The position numbers and the translations under genes are program-made. Positions 17,451-28,065 of a DNA stretch of 64,000 bases are shown in pieces. Origin of the DNA: Cladorhizidae sp. MBARI D1340-BT2 (lineage: Eukaryota > Porifera > Demospongiae > Poecilosclerida > Cladorhizidae); the NCBI GenBank assembly GCA_028752905.1, contig JAQNBH010000004.1:50656276-50720275 (forward strand), in the 5' to 3' direction. Under the pieces are notes generated by a model, which was not told the origin of the DNA, did not search any database, and saw only the letters and a program-made list of their open reading frames with translations. Within the stretch, counting starts at the first letter, position 1. Each line of letters starts with the position of its first letter.

Positions 17451-19288
17451 GGGAAGGGTTGATGCTCACAGACATTGAACACACTTGCTGAGTATAAGTC
17501 CAGCAAGTGACGTTCAAGCCTGTGACGGTTGGCCTCAGTGCCAGGGAATGGCAGGGAGGTGGGTCTGACAGGGGGCGGGGCACGGGTGGGGCATGAGCAG
17601 GGTCTGGGTTGGTTATGGGAAGGTTTGCTCACCACAGGTGTCGAGGGGCTGTCCATAGTTCTGGTCTGCAGGTTCGCGACTTCAGGGGGTGGGGGCCGAT
17701 TCGGGGTCGCCCATGCATCCGTGCCGTCTCTCGAAGGTGGCGTCTGCTTGCAGAGGGGAAACTCCGTGTGAATCAGTCCCAGATCGATGCAGCTGGCCAG
17801 GCTGAGATATAGTTTGGAGGCCATGTCGCTGAAGTATACCATCTGCCGCGTTTCACGGCCTGAGTGGGTGGATATTCTGAGGAGAGCGGCACCCTTGATG
17901 GGGAGGGGGTTGCCACTGGCGGAGCTCATGAGGAGCATGGCCGGGACCAGGTCGTGGTCAGTAAGGAGCAGTTCCTTCATGAGGGCTGGGCCTGCCAGAC
18001 AGCTCTGGCACCCCGTGTCAGCTAGGGCTGTGGTGGCGATATTGTGCCTTTCTACCCTGAGGGTGTGGCCGTGGGCCCTGAAATCCTCTCGGTGGGACGA
18101 GACTCTCACCTCCATGTTGGGTTGGGGCGGGGAGCGGCGTTGGGTCCAGGTCATGGTGCTGGAGTCCCACAATTGGTGTGGTAGCGATCCCTCGGTCATG
18201 GTTGCCACTGTCTCGGAGATCGCGCTCTCTTGCTCCGCCTGTCTCGACCAGCACAGCTGTGCGTAGTGGTGGTGTCTACCACAGGAGGAGCAAGTGGAGC
18301 CAAAGGCGGGGCATTCGAGCCTTCGCACCGCTGTCCGTTCCCTCTCACCGTGGCCTTGGTGGCCACAGAAGCAACACACTGCCTTCGGGTTGATCTTGGG
18401 GCGGGTGGTGTTGCTGGGTTGCCCTCTGTTCTGTTGGGGCAGGTTCCGGGTGTGTGTGTGGGAGATGGGTGAGCGGCGTTGGGTCCAGGTCTGTGTTGTC
18501 CTTGGTGTGACTGGGTTTGGCTGTCTCTGTTGGCGTCGGTACGCGCTATTGATAGCATCCCCTTGGTCATGGTCGTCACCCAATGAGTCTGTCGAGGTGG
18601 GTGTGGTGATGGTGACCGTGGACCGCTTGCCTGCGGCCCTCACCTCGACAAACCTGATTGTCTCCTCGACAGTCATGTTTTGGTTTGTGTCTTTTAGGAG
18701 ATCTTCCTGAATATCTGCATCTGCCAGGCCGATGCAGAGTTGATCGGCAACTCTTTGCTCCCCTTGGCTGTTGACGACTTCACAGCCAGAGCACTTTTGT
18801 GTGAACCTGCACACCTCAGATTGGCCTCGGAGGCGGGCAGCGAACGAGCGAATGGGTTCCCCCCGGTCCTGCACCATGCGGGAGAGGGCGACCCTGGCCA
18901 CTTTCGGGTTCTCCTCCCGCACTGCAAGGGCCTTGATGGCAGCGAGGAGGTCTGTCTCCGAAAAATCTTCAATGGGTAAAGGGTCCACCGCATTGCGGGT
19001 GACGTCCCTTCTTAGCTTCGGCTCGAGGCACTCGAGCAGCTGGATGGCCACATCAGTGCCCGTTAGTCTTACTGCCATGGAGTATGCCCTCCATCTGGTG
19101 GCAAAGTAGTGCCAGGCTTCAGTGGTGCCCCCGGCCGTTATCTCTGGGCGCTTGACCGGGGTGGGCTTAGCCCGGGTCGCCTGGCTGTGGATCAGCATGT
19201 GTCCATTCAGCACGGCCGCAGTCACCACGGGGATCAACTCTGCTGGTGTCGAGAAGTCGCAGCCGGGGTATGGGCAGTCAACAGCCAT
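17447..19288 (-). CDS. Element C gag-protease
   Basis: The 613-residue frame starts with a C2H2-like finger (C5, C10, H30, H34). A helical gag region follows (AWHYFATRWRAYS, IQLLECLEPKLRRDVTR, LAVREENPKVARVALSRM). Two zinc knuckle-like clusters lie at ~305-346 (CCFCGHQGHG; CSSCGRHHHYAQLC). The aspartic protease has ALADTGCQSC at 421-430. A linker rich in proline leads to the RT start. The ATG at 19288 is the first in the frame and sits 91 bp from the primer region. The frame ends ...EHQPFP with a TGA that overlaps the pol ATG. Reaching pol needs a -1 shift or re-initiation, or this copy lost one base. Confidence 0.92.
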   Translation of the reverse strand: MAVDCPYPGCDFSTPAELIPVVTAAVLNGHMLIHSQATRAKPTPVKRPEITAGGTTEAWHYFATRWRAYSMAVRLTGTDVAIQLLECLEPKLRRDVTRNAVDPLPIEDFSETDLLAAIKALAVREENPKVARVALSRMVQDRGEPIRSFAARLRGQSEVCRFTQKCSGCEVVNSQGEQRVADQLCIGLADADIQEDLLKDTNQNMTVEETIRFVEVRAAGKRSTVTITTPTSTDSLGDDHDQGDAINSAYRRQQRQPNPVTPRTTQTWTQRRSPISHTHTRNLPQQNRGQPSNTTRPKINPKAVCCFCGHQGHGERERTAVRRLECPAFGSTCSSCGRHHHYAQLCWSRQAEQESAISETVATMTEGSLPHQLWDSSTMTWTQRRSPPQPNMEVRVSSHREDFRAHGHTLRVERHNIATTALADTGCQSCLAGPALMKELLLTDHDLVPAMLLMSSASGNPLPIKGAALLRISTHSGRETRQMVYFSDMASKLYLSLASCIDLGLIHTEFPLCKQTPPSRDGTDAWATPNRPPPPEVANLQTRTMDSPSTPVVSKPSHNQPRPCSCPTRAPPPVRPTSLPFPGTEANRHRLERHLLDLYSASVFNVCEHQPFP

Positions 19289-19379
19289 TAGGAGGGTGGG
19301 CGGTAATTGGAAATATCGAACAACGGTCCCCCTCCTAACTTCTTCGGGCGGGGCTAGGTACTACCAATCACTATCGAAG

Positions 19380-19393
19380 ATTCGCTATACACA
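19380..19393 (-). other. Element C primer-binding region, complementary to its own LTR
   Basis: The 14 bases next to the 5' LTR (ATTCGCTATACACA on the plus strand) are the exact reverse complement of 14160-14173 in the 3' LTR. They pair with 13 of 14 bases of 19464-19477 in the 5' LTR, where one CpG has become TpG. No TGG is present for tRNA priming. The arrangement repeats that of element A with different sequence. Confidence 0.65.
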
Positions 19394-19576
19394 TAGTTAA
19401 GCTCAGTAAGCTATTCACCTAGCTGATGCAACTGGACGAGTTCAACAAGTTATCAGTAGGAAATGTGTATAGTGAATGAATGTGTGCTAGTATGCATGCG
19501 CGAGGTAAAGGAGTCGTGTGTGAGGTAAAGGGTCGTACGTAGCAATGTTTATACCTGTAAGGGTGGTTATTGTCTA
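19394..19576 (-). repeat. Element C 5' LTR (183 bp)
   Basis: It pairs with 14090-14272. On the minus strand a TATA-like TGTATAAAC lies about 20 nt from the LTR start. Two CCTTTACC motifs follow, and then the primer-complementary segment begins about 99 nt in. Confidence 0.94.
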
Positions 19577-20499
19577 ATATGGAGGAATAATCAAATGCTA
19601 CTCTATTGCTACAAGTATAATCCAACAAATTGCAGATTGCCTGCAGGTCCTCTTTATTTCTTAGAAGAAGATTCTCAGTAGACAAACTGAGTGTAAACTA
19701 TATAATGTGCTAGAATTAAATACAGCTGCATTAGCTAAAGGTTTTGATACACTTGCATAAGTCCTATAATTATGTATACATAATTATATAAATAAGGTTG
19801 CAGAGTATTAAGCTGTAGCACAGTGCAACCACTGTTAGCTAAATAGGGGAATTTAATTTTTGAGTTGAGGCCACTGGCTGGTCCCCAGCTGGCAGGTTCT
19901 CCATTGCCACCATGAGCACCTTCTCTATCTAAACTTTTCTCTCCACAGAGTGAGCCTTTCATGAAAGCAGTTGACCATTCACTTCTTTGCAGAGAAAGCA
20001 TGTAGCTGCTGCACCAGCTCAGCCAGGCTCAGTCACACACATGTACACACACATGCATACACACACACGACTATTCTGTTTATGTTCCTTACCAATTCTT
20101 GTGCTTGGCTGAATTAAAGAAACAGCCATGGGATTCTTATAATAGCAAATTTATGAACATGGACATGGTAATATGTAAGTTACAATATCACAAGGAGGGA
20201 AAAGTAACATAACAGACAGGATGAAATGTTTCTCCCATATGTTCCATCCTTATTTGTTCAATCACCTGGTGTGTGTGTGTGTGTGTGTGTATGGTGTGGT
20301 TGTGTGGTGTCGGATAAATAGACAAAAAAGATAAAAAGTATAGAAAACCAAAACCAGAACTTGATCGAATTTACTCATCAAAATATACAGCAAGCAAATA
20401 AATGCACTTGCTTATGAAGTCAACTACTGCACGGACAGGTAAATGAACTTTATTATGTATTTTTGGACTACAATACTTAATCTCCATTATATTACAGCT
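19577..20499 (-). other. Segmental unit: exon-like fragments and CA/GT runs
   Basis: On the minus strand, TENLLLRNKEDLQAICNLLD (near 19650) and a second frame starting MLSLQRSEWSTAFMKGS (20001 down to ~19790) recur in copies 2 (48813-49025, 49127-49220) and 3 (62793-63005, 63110-63210). I recognise neither. There are ACAC/CACA runs at about 20035-20070 and a GT run at 20272-20290. Nothing else is evident. Confidence 0.4.
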
Positions 20500-20945
20500 G
20501 GTGCATATATAGGTGTCTGGGCAGGTGTCTGGGCATGTAACATCCCACACTACTGATGCACCACACTTTCATGGGACCAAACTGATGCCATCCGGCTGTT
20601 TGCCATTTGATCTGAACACTCCATTGGATTCGAGTTGAGATGGGATCTTTGCAGATGCCACTGGGATGACATTGAGCCAAACACCAGATTCTTTCCATGC
20701 CGTTAACAAACATGCACGATAAGTTTCAGAACTTGCGTCACTTAGCAGCTGATGAAATGAATGTAGCAGTGGAGAAGAGAAGGAAGGAGATGAAAGTAAT
20801 AGTTTGGGAATGTAAAATGCATGACGGAGGAGATGCAATGCATCATGAGCATGGAGGTCACTAAGTCTCTCTCACAAAATGTATCTTCTTCCCAACAATG
20901 CCTTTCGCTCCATCAATCAGTGAACCCAAAAGGATGACCCTGGGT
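20500..20945 (-). pseudogene. Decayed retroelement fragment with endonuclease-like motif, copy 1
   Basis: The minus strand encodes LHLLRHAFYIPKLLLSSPSF, a sequence typical of the region after RT in a widespread invertebrate retroelement family, then ESGVWLNVIPVASAKIPSQL and GKQPDGISLVP. The PDG followed (in another frame) by LVWDVTC resembles the PD-(D/E)xK core of restriction-like endonuclease domains. Compared with the fuller relative at 46749-47300, a zinc-binding stretch of about 65 residues is missing. Frameshifts separate the pieces. Copies at 47862-48330 and 61773-62220 share the same deletion. Confidence 0.6.
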
Positions 20946-20994
20946 TCACTACCAAAAACATAAATAAATCAAGCTTTAAAAAAAAAAATTAAAA

Positions 20995-21047
20995 AAAATA
21001 TTATAATAATAAACATAATAATAATAATAAACATAATAATAATAAAC

Positions 21048-21100
<53 letters not shown>

Positions 21101-21115
21101 CATAAACATGTTTGA
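20995..21115. repeat. AAT microsatellite (with AAC interruptions)
   Basis: It is a run of AAT with several ATAAAC interruptions. It corresponds to ATT tracts in copies 2 and 3 near 47640-47830 and 61590-61745. Confidence 0.9.
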
Positions 21116-22330
21116 TATTAAACACCAACAAAGAATAATAAAAAAGAATAATAAATAACTGAATACAGAATAATTATGGTGGGCGTGGCTTCAAGTTCAC
21201 CAGGCTCTTGAGAGTGGCCCCCCAGCAGCCAGGCAAGTCCATTCCACAGTCACGATTGAACCACTCACACTTTGGTGCTAGGCTGATGTGCAATGCCGCA
21301 GTTCTTTCTGTCTTCTGGCCTGGTCCAAGCATCTAGTCGAAACATCGAGAGAGTAAAATTATTGAGGTCATTCTAATTAATATAATAATAGTAGTAGTAG
21401 TAAATAATAATAACAACAACAACAACATAATGGACTTGATCAGGCAAGAGTTAATATCTAAGGTGAAAAATAGAATTCAAAGAAACATCATATTTCTGAA
21501 AAGCTTGTTTATAGAACATATTATTTGAAGTTATGGAACATTTTAGTCTCGGACAAGTCAGATTTGTGATTTGTCGAACCTTCTTTTCTGTGACTCGAGA
21601 TATTTAAAAACCAATTAGCATGGAAATAAATTTATTTGTAGTTACATAATCCACAAGCGATATTTGAATAATATGGTTTTAGTATATAGGATTGTGGTGA
21701 TGAATTCTGTCATCACAATTTTCCTTTTTCCTTGCTGTCACACACACAACTATCTTAGGCAGACAGCTGAAGGAAAGCATATTATTGGCACACACTAACT
21801 TGCACTGGGTGCATGGCAATTATGAAATATTGCTATTTTTCTTTATGTACTAAAGAGGCACTTTTATGAAATTCCGTTACCCAGTAATGGTATTTAAACT
21901 GTTTTCAGTAAAACTTCTTGAGCAATCCAACAGCAAGCAATATTATATTCATACAATTTCCTTTCATTGTATTTCAAAGACCACTCCCATGAATATACTG
22001 TGGGACTGGTTGTGACCACTTCTAAGAAGTAATACCAAGTTATTAACATGCAAAACAATGGCCAACTTTATTAATAGTCTTTCGCACTCTACTAGAGGAC
22101 TTTAGATCATTTTCTCACCTCCCACAGGTGACATCTAGGTTTCACATATAAGGGCAAATTGTCTGAACTCTTCTTGTACAATTTGTACATTGTAGTGTAC
22201 CTGATCTTGCATCAATCAGTAAAGCACCCATATGCAGCTGCAGGGCTTATAGATCAAGACAGGGTTGGGTCCCAAAGGGTTTGAATAAGTGAGGGTTGTA
22301 CGGTGTTCTCTTCTTGGCTGCCCAGCCACC
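21116..22330. other. Segmental unit, no gene seen
   Basis: Non-coding, AT-rich sequence repeated in inverted form at 45265-46480 and 60250-61440. There are no frames longer than chance, and no RNA gene that I recognise. Confidence 0.55.
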
Positions 22331-22665
22331 TACATGTTCTGTCTCTGCTTCTCTCTCACTGCCTCTGGGTTGGTGGCTCTGACCTTCTTCTTCCTCTCAC
22401 AGTCTCTCTGCTTCCAGGCCTGCTCACCATCTCTGCCCTCTTCTGCCCATGTTTATTACTCTGTCCAGTGAGTTAGTTTGCAATGTTTGCAATGTTGTTC
22501 AGGTCTGAGTCAGCATGGCACTCAGTGCTGCTGAGATACAGCACCACTACCATGAGCAGAAGTGGGCAGAGATGGTGAGCAGGCGCAGAGAGACTCTGAG
22601 AGGAAGAAGGCAAGAGCCACCAACACAGAGGTAGTGAGAGAGAATAAGAGGCAGAACCTCCATAG
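22331..22665. repeat. Imperfect inverted repeat of a Lys/Arg-rich segment, copy 1
   Basis: The plus strand at 22553-22665 (GTGGGCAGAGATGGTGAGCAGG ... rich in GAGAG) is similar to the reverse complement of 22331-22450. This gives arms of roughly 110 bp around a loop of about 100 bp. The same pair is found at 44925-45245 and 59911-60233. Confidence 0.7.
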
Positions 22666-22990
22666 GTGGTGGGCATTCAAGAAGGAGCAGTCCCGCAGAT
22701 ACCTCAGTAGACACCCAACCTGGAGCAGGGGCAGACCTCGGACCTGGCAGTTTTGTTGCCATTCCTGTTGCAACTGAACGAGGCTGGTATTTCTCTACAT
22801 GGCAACACTGTGTAGCATGCAGGAAGAGCAGATGCAGCTGAAGTTCCTCGGCAAGGTGGGCAACTCTGGTGTGTACAGGGATCCAGAGTGGGAAGACAAC
22901 ATTGGGGCGTGCCCAGAGCTGCAGGTGAAGGGAACTTCACGCCTACAATACTCTAGAGTTCATGGTTGCACAGCGAGCAGTGATGGCTAA
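22562..22990 (+). other. Small open frames of unknown meaning, shared by the copies
   Basis: A Lys/Arg-rich frame (ERKKARATNTEVVRENKRQN) is followed in another frame by MATLCSMQEEQMQLKFLGK and VYRDPEWEDNIGACPELQ. The equivalents in copy 2 (44593-44841, minus) and copy 3 (59760-59996, minus) are also open but have diverged. I recognise no domain. It may be a degraded small gene carried by the repeat. Confidence 0.3.
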
Positions 22991-23660
22991 GTACACCACT
23001 AAGTACAGAGACTATACGATATGATTGTTGTATCATCTTCAAAAGCAGTACACCTACATTGTACAGACATGTATATGATACTCATTGCAGGCATCAGAAA
23101 AGTGAAGCAGTCAGTGCCAATGATTAGTTGCTGTACATAGCAGCATGGAATTAAATAAATTGTACCCAGCAGGTAAATGAGGTGATCAACATGGATAGAG
23201 CAAGTATGCAGTCCACAGGAGAGCCATGCGCATGGTTATAGACATCTGAAATTCCATTACTATGAAATTACGTTAGCTTTTTTTTACTAGAAGGATTGCT
23301 GAAGCCTTCATGTATATATAGTGTGATAACCCTGCACCAATACCAGATCCCACCATCAAGCCATTTATATATAAGAACAGCAGGTTATATGACACTGTGT
23401 GCAACACTGAAAATTTGATGTTAATTTTACGATATTCCATTACGTGTTTTTTTCCTGGCCTCACTCAAAGACAGACCTCACTCAAAGACAAAAATATTTA
23501 TGGAAATAAAATATTGAGTAACATTAAAGTGTCAATGGAGACCTACATGCCTGAGATATAGTTTTTATAAAATGTTGAGTCTTTCTTGCCCCATATGTAG
23601 TGAAAGGGAAATTCCGTTACCACGTGATCAAATCCATTAATAATGTTAATAATAATGACG
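22991..23660. other. Segmental unit, no gene seen
   Basis: AT-rich sequence matching 43940-44590 in inverted form. Several near-copies of AATTCCGTTAC/AATTCCATTAC are scattered here (for example 23250, 23435, 23610). No coding signal is visible. Confidence 0.5.
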
Positions 23661-23672
23661 ATGATGATACAT

Positions 23673-23736
<64 letters not shown>

Positions 23737-23748
23737 CAACAATAATAA

Positions 23749-23832
<84 letters not shown>

Positions 23833-23860
23833 TAAAATAATAACAATTAAGATAATAATA
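23661..23860. repeat. AAT microsatellite
   Basis: It is a long AAT run with AAC interruptions. Asn- or Ile-rich frames on both strands are by-products of the repeat. The copy 2 equivalent is 43630-43935; copy 3 has lost it in a deletion. Confidence 0.95.
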
Positions 23861-24021
23861 ACAACAATAATGATGATGACGACCACAACGACGATGATGA
23901 TAAACTTTTTCATAATTTCAAGAAGCTTATAGAGGGGGAATTGCCCCCCCCCCTTTCAAGTGGCACTCTATACAAGACACTCTTTGTGTCAGTCTGCCAG
24001 GCCCTTTGGAATGCAGTGATT

Positions 24022-24178
24022 GGGTAAAGGGTCAAATACAACACGGGGAATTCAACCTTTGACCTGTGAGATCACAATGTCATTGCTAGTGTTTGAGAGT
24101 CTGTCTAGCAAGACTGGCTGTCACACACCTCACATATGTAGACCAATGTCAGCACTAGTCTTGTACAGACCCTTTACC
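24022..24178. promoter_or_regulatory. Outward-inward pair of GGTAAAGGGTC motifs
   Basis: GGGTAAAGGGTC (24022-24033) and its reverse complement GACCCTTTACC (24168-24178) bracket about 135 bp. The copy 2 equivalent is at 43329-43492. The pair could be the ends of a tiny inverted-repeat element or a pair of binding sites. Confidence 0.4.
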
Positions 24179-24970
24179 AATTTAAGAATCGACAGATCTA
24201 CAGAGGCAAAATGCTCGGAATGTCCCCCTTCAGATCCCGTTTAGAGATATCCAATCAGAACGTGCATAAGTTCTTACACTGCATATCAACATGTGTATAA
24301 GTTTTCTGCTACCTGAGGTTCTTCCAGATGATGTGAACCATCTTTATTACAGGACCTGTTTCACTCTCCAGACCTGTCTTTGTATTGTCATCAAGCACCT
24401 TAGTTACATTAGTAACAGGAAGGAAGAAAGAAAACAGTTTTATTTTAAAAAAAAGGATAAACTATGTTGGTAAAAATATCAAGGCAACGAGCTGGACACA
24501 CGTATGCAGGCAGCTTTGAGTTTGATGATCCTTTAAATCATGTTCACCATCAAGCTATACAATAAGTATAGGTGCACAAGTTGAAATGGTAAAGGGTCAT
24601 CTTTTAACAAGCTGTGGTCCTACGACTATCTCTTGCTTCCTTTCCTTTCCTTTTTAACCAAATTAAAACGAAAAAATTAAATTTTTATTGTTTGTTTGTC
24701 GTTTGTGTATGTTTCAGATGTTGTTTGCAGGAAAGACCGCTTCAGAGATGTCTGGAGTTGAAAACACTTTTCCTATTCGTTAATTTTCGTATATCGTACA
24801 ATTACTTTCAACTCGCGGCATCAAATGTACTGGGGGATTCCCCTTTGAACACCTTCATGCTTTTATAATCATCAGGAATACTTCAGTCTACTTCAGTCTT
24901 CATCGCCTTGGAGACAAAAGTCCTCCCATTGAAATGTTGGCAATAAAAGCAATGAGAAATCTACAGAGCA
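24179..24970. other. Segmental unit, no gene seen
   Basis: Non-coding sequence shared with 42528-43320 and 59095-59760 (inverted). It contains one more GGTAAAGGGTC (24588-24598) and a T-rich stretch. It ends at the 37-bp array. Confidence 0.5.
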
Positions 24971-25381
24971 TCACTACACATACCAGCACATGCCAGTTCT
25001 TATACATACACTACACACACCAGCACATGCCAGTTCTTATACATACACTACACACACCAGCACATGCCAGTTCTTATACATACACTACACACACCAGCAC
25101 ATGCCAGTTCTTATACATACACTACACACACCAGCACATGCCAGTTCTTATACATACACTACACACACCAGCACATGCCAGTTCTTATACATACACTACA
25201 CACACCAGCACATGCCAGTTCTTATACATACACTACACACACCAGCACATGCCAGTTCTTATACATACACTACACACACCAGCACATGCCAGTTCTTATA
25301 CATACACTACACACACCAGCACATGCCAGTTCTTATATCTTATACATACACTACACACACCAGCACATGCCAGTTCTTATA
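24971..25381. repeat. 37-bp satellite, copy 1, first block
   Basis: About 11 copies of a 37-bp unit (CCAGCACATGCCAGTTCTTA plus TACATACACTACACACA). All three plus-strand frames stay open because the unit has no stop in any phase, giving long but meaningless reading frames. Confidence 0.95.
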
Positions 25382-25843
25382 CTGTTATGCAAGAGCCAAT
25401 CTGACTCGGGACTTATCTTGCACAACGTGGTTTACCTAGCAACACAACCTACAGTTATACTCAACCAACTCAGCTGTATGCTAGGCAAGTATGCTGCCAC
25501 CAGAGTCAATCTGCTCAAACTTTGTCAAGAAGAATAGAATTTTAAAACTATCTTAGATTAAAGTTGTACTTGAACAATAACTGACTGACTGAAAAACCTT
25601 GCTCTGCCAGAGCTTGTTATACTCAGCAGAGCAACCAAAAACATGACCAAATAATGTGGTGAACTTGTGTGTGTAGGTTCGTGTGAACCGTGTGAAGGTC
25701 ATGTTTCAAACACTCAATTTAACAAGGTGATGCAATCTTGAAACAAGATGATGCAAGCATGTATGATACAATTATATAACCACAGCATGATAATTGCATG
25801 AATAAGTATTCTGACTAATGTTTTCAGGCCTGTGGCATGACAT
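25382..25843. other. Copy-1-specific insertion within the 37-bp array
   Basis: These 460 bp have no counterpart in the 37-bp arrays of copies 2 and 3. No coding frame or terminal repeat is clear. The insertion splits an otherwise continuous array. Confidence 0.6.
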
Positions 25844-27660
25844 ATACATACACTACACACACCAGCACATGCCAGTTCTTATACATACACTACTCACACC
25901 AGCACATGCCAGTTCTTATACATACACTACACACACCAGCACATGCCAGTTCTTATACATACACTACACACACCAGCACATGCCAGTTCTTATACATACA
26001 CTACACACACCAGCACATGCCAGTTCTTATACATACACTACACACACCAGCACATGCCAGTTCTTATACATACACTACACACACCAGCACATGCCAGTTC
26101 TTATACATACACTACACACACCAGCACATGCCAGTTCTTATACATACACTACTCACACCAGCACATGCCAGTTCTTATACATACACTACACACACCAGCA
26201 CATGCCAGTTCTTATACATACACTACACACACCAGCACATGCCAGTTCTTATACATACACTACACACACCAGCACATGCCAGTTCTTATACATACACTAC
26301 ACACACCAGCACATGCCAGTTCTTATACATACACTACACACACCAGCACATGCCAGTTCTTATACATACACTACACACACCAGCACATGCCAGTTCTTAT
26401 ACATACACTACACACACCAGCACATGCCAGTTCTTATACATACACTACTCACACCAGCACATGCCAGTTCTTATACATACACTACACACACCAGCACATG
26501 CCAGTTCTTATACATACACTACACACACCAGCACATGCCAGTTCTTATACATACACTACACACACCAGCACATGCCAGTTCTTATACATACACTACACAC
26601 ACCAGCACATGCCAGTTCTTATATCTTATACATACACTACACACACCAGCACATGCCAGTTCTTATACATACACTACACACACCAGCACATGCCAGTTCT
26701 TATACATACACTACTCACACCAGCACATGCCAGTTCTTATACATACACTACACACACCAGCACATGCCAGTTCTTATACATACACTACACACACCAGCAC
26801 ATGCCAGTTCTTATACATACACTATACACACCAGCACATGCCAGTTCTTATACATACACTACACACACCAGCACATGCCAGTTCTTATACATACACTACA
26901 CACACCAGCACATGCCAGTTCTTATACATAACACTACTCACACCAGCACATGCCAGTTCTTATACATACACTACACACACCAGCACATGCCAGTTCTTAT
27001 ACAATCACAACACACACTAGCACATGCCAGTTCTTATACATACACTACTCACACCAGCACATGCCAGTTCTTATACATACACTACACACACCAGCACATG
27101 CCAGTTCTTATACAATCACAACACACACTAGCACATGCCAGTTCTTATACATACATACACTACACACACCAGCACATGCCAGTTCTTATACATACACTAC
27201 ACACACCAGCACATGCCAGTTCTTATACATACACTACACACACCAGCACATGCCAGTTCTTATACATACACTACACACACCAGCACATGCCAGTTCTTAT
27301 ACATACACTACACACACCAGCACATGCCAGTTCTTATACATACACTACACACACCAGCACATGCCAGTTCTTATACATACACTATACACACCAGCACATG
27401 CCAGTTCTTATACATTCACTACACACACCAGCACATGCCAGTTCTTATACAATCACAACACACACTAGCACATGCCAGTTCTTATACATACACTACACAC
27501 ACCAGCACATGCCAGTTCTTATACATACACTACACACACCAGCACATGTCAGTTCTTATACATACACTACACACACCAGCACATGCCAGTTCTTATACAT
27601 ACACTACACACACCAGCACATGCCAGTTCTTATACATACACTACACACACCAGCACATGT
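25844..27660. repeat. 37-bp satellite, copy 1, second block
   Basis: About 49 units. Variants include ACTACTCACAC for ACTACACACAC and ACAATCACAACACACACTAG, and they recur at intervals, showing block-wise amplification. It ends at CAGCACATGT, where it switches directly to the 15-bp array. The same junction is found in copies 2 and 3. Confidence 0.95.
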
Positions 27661-28065
27661 CCAGGCTAAAAGTGGTCCAGTCTAAAAGTGGTCCAAGCTA
27701 ATGTGGTCCAGGCTAATGTGGTCCAAGCTAATGTGGTCCAAGCTAATTGGTCCGGGCTAAAAGTGGTCCAGGCTAATGTGGTCCGGACTAAAAGTGGTCC
27801 AGGCTAATGTGGTCCAGGCTAATGTGGTCCAGGCTAATGTGGTCCAGGCTAATGTGGTCCAAGCTAATGTGGTCCAGGCTAATGTGGTCTAAGCTAATGT
27901 GTTTCAGGCTAATGTGGTCTACGCTAATGTGGTCCAGGCTAAAAGTGGTCTAGGCTAATGTGGTCCAAGCTAATTGGTCCAAGCTAATTGGTCCGGGCTA
28001 AAAGTGGTCCAGGCTAATGTGGTCCGGACTAAATGTGGTCCAGATAATGTGGTCCAGGCTAAAAG
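27661..28065. repeat. 15-bp satellite, copy 1
   Basis: Units of AGGCTAATGTGGTCC with variants (AAGCTAATGTGGTCC, AGGCTAAAAGTGGTCC). It has about 26 units, the shortest of the three arrays. Confidence 0.93.

Larger units (their letters stand above)
14090..19576 (-). mobile_element. Element C: Ty3/gypsy-type LTR retrotransposon, relative of A
   Basis: LTRs of 183 bp (14090-14272, 19394-19576) differ at three visible positions. The duplication ATATG flanks it (14085-14089, 19577-19581). The uninterrupted target is preserved in copy 2 (CATAT at 49229-49233) and copy 3 (63213-63217), so both ends are exact. Order on the minus strand is LTR, self-complementary primer region, gag-protease, RT-RNase H-integrase, proline-rich tail, polypurine tract, LTR. 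Two breaks disturb the coding frame: a one-base overlap between gag-protease and RT, and a 46-bp duplication in the tail. All catalytic residues I can check are present, making it the best-preserved element in the window. Confidence 0.95.

Noticed and set aside
23600..23932. Asn/Ile-rich frames over AAT/ATT tracts (also 34395, 43535, 47623, 50979)
   Set aside because: They are simple translations of triplet microsatellites.
24588..24598. GGTAAAGGGTC as degenerate telomere repeats
   Set aside because: The motif is single or paired and not tandem, and the spacing does not fit telomeric arrays.
24971..27685. Very long open frames (up to 580 codons) in the 37-bp arrays as real proteins
   Set aside because: All three frames are open with the same cyclic translation; this follows from a stop-free 37-bp unit. 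There is no start context or splice signal.
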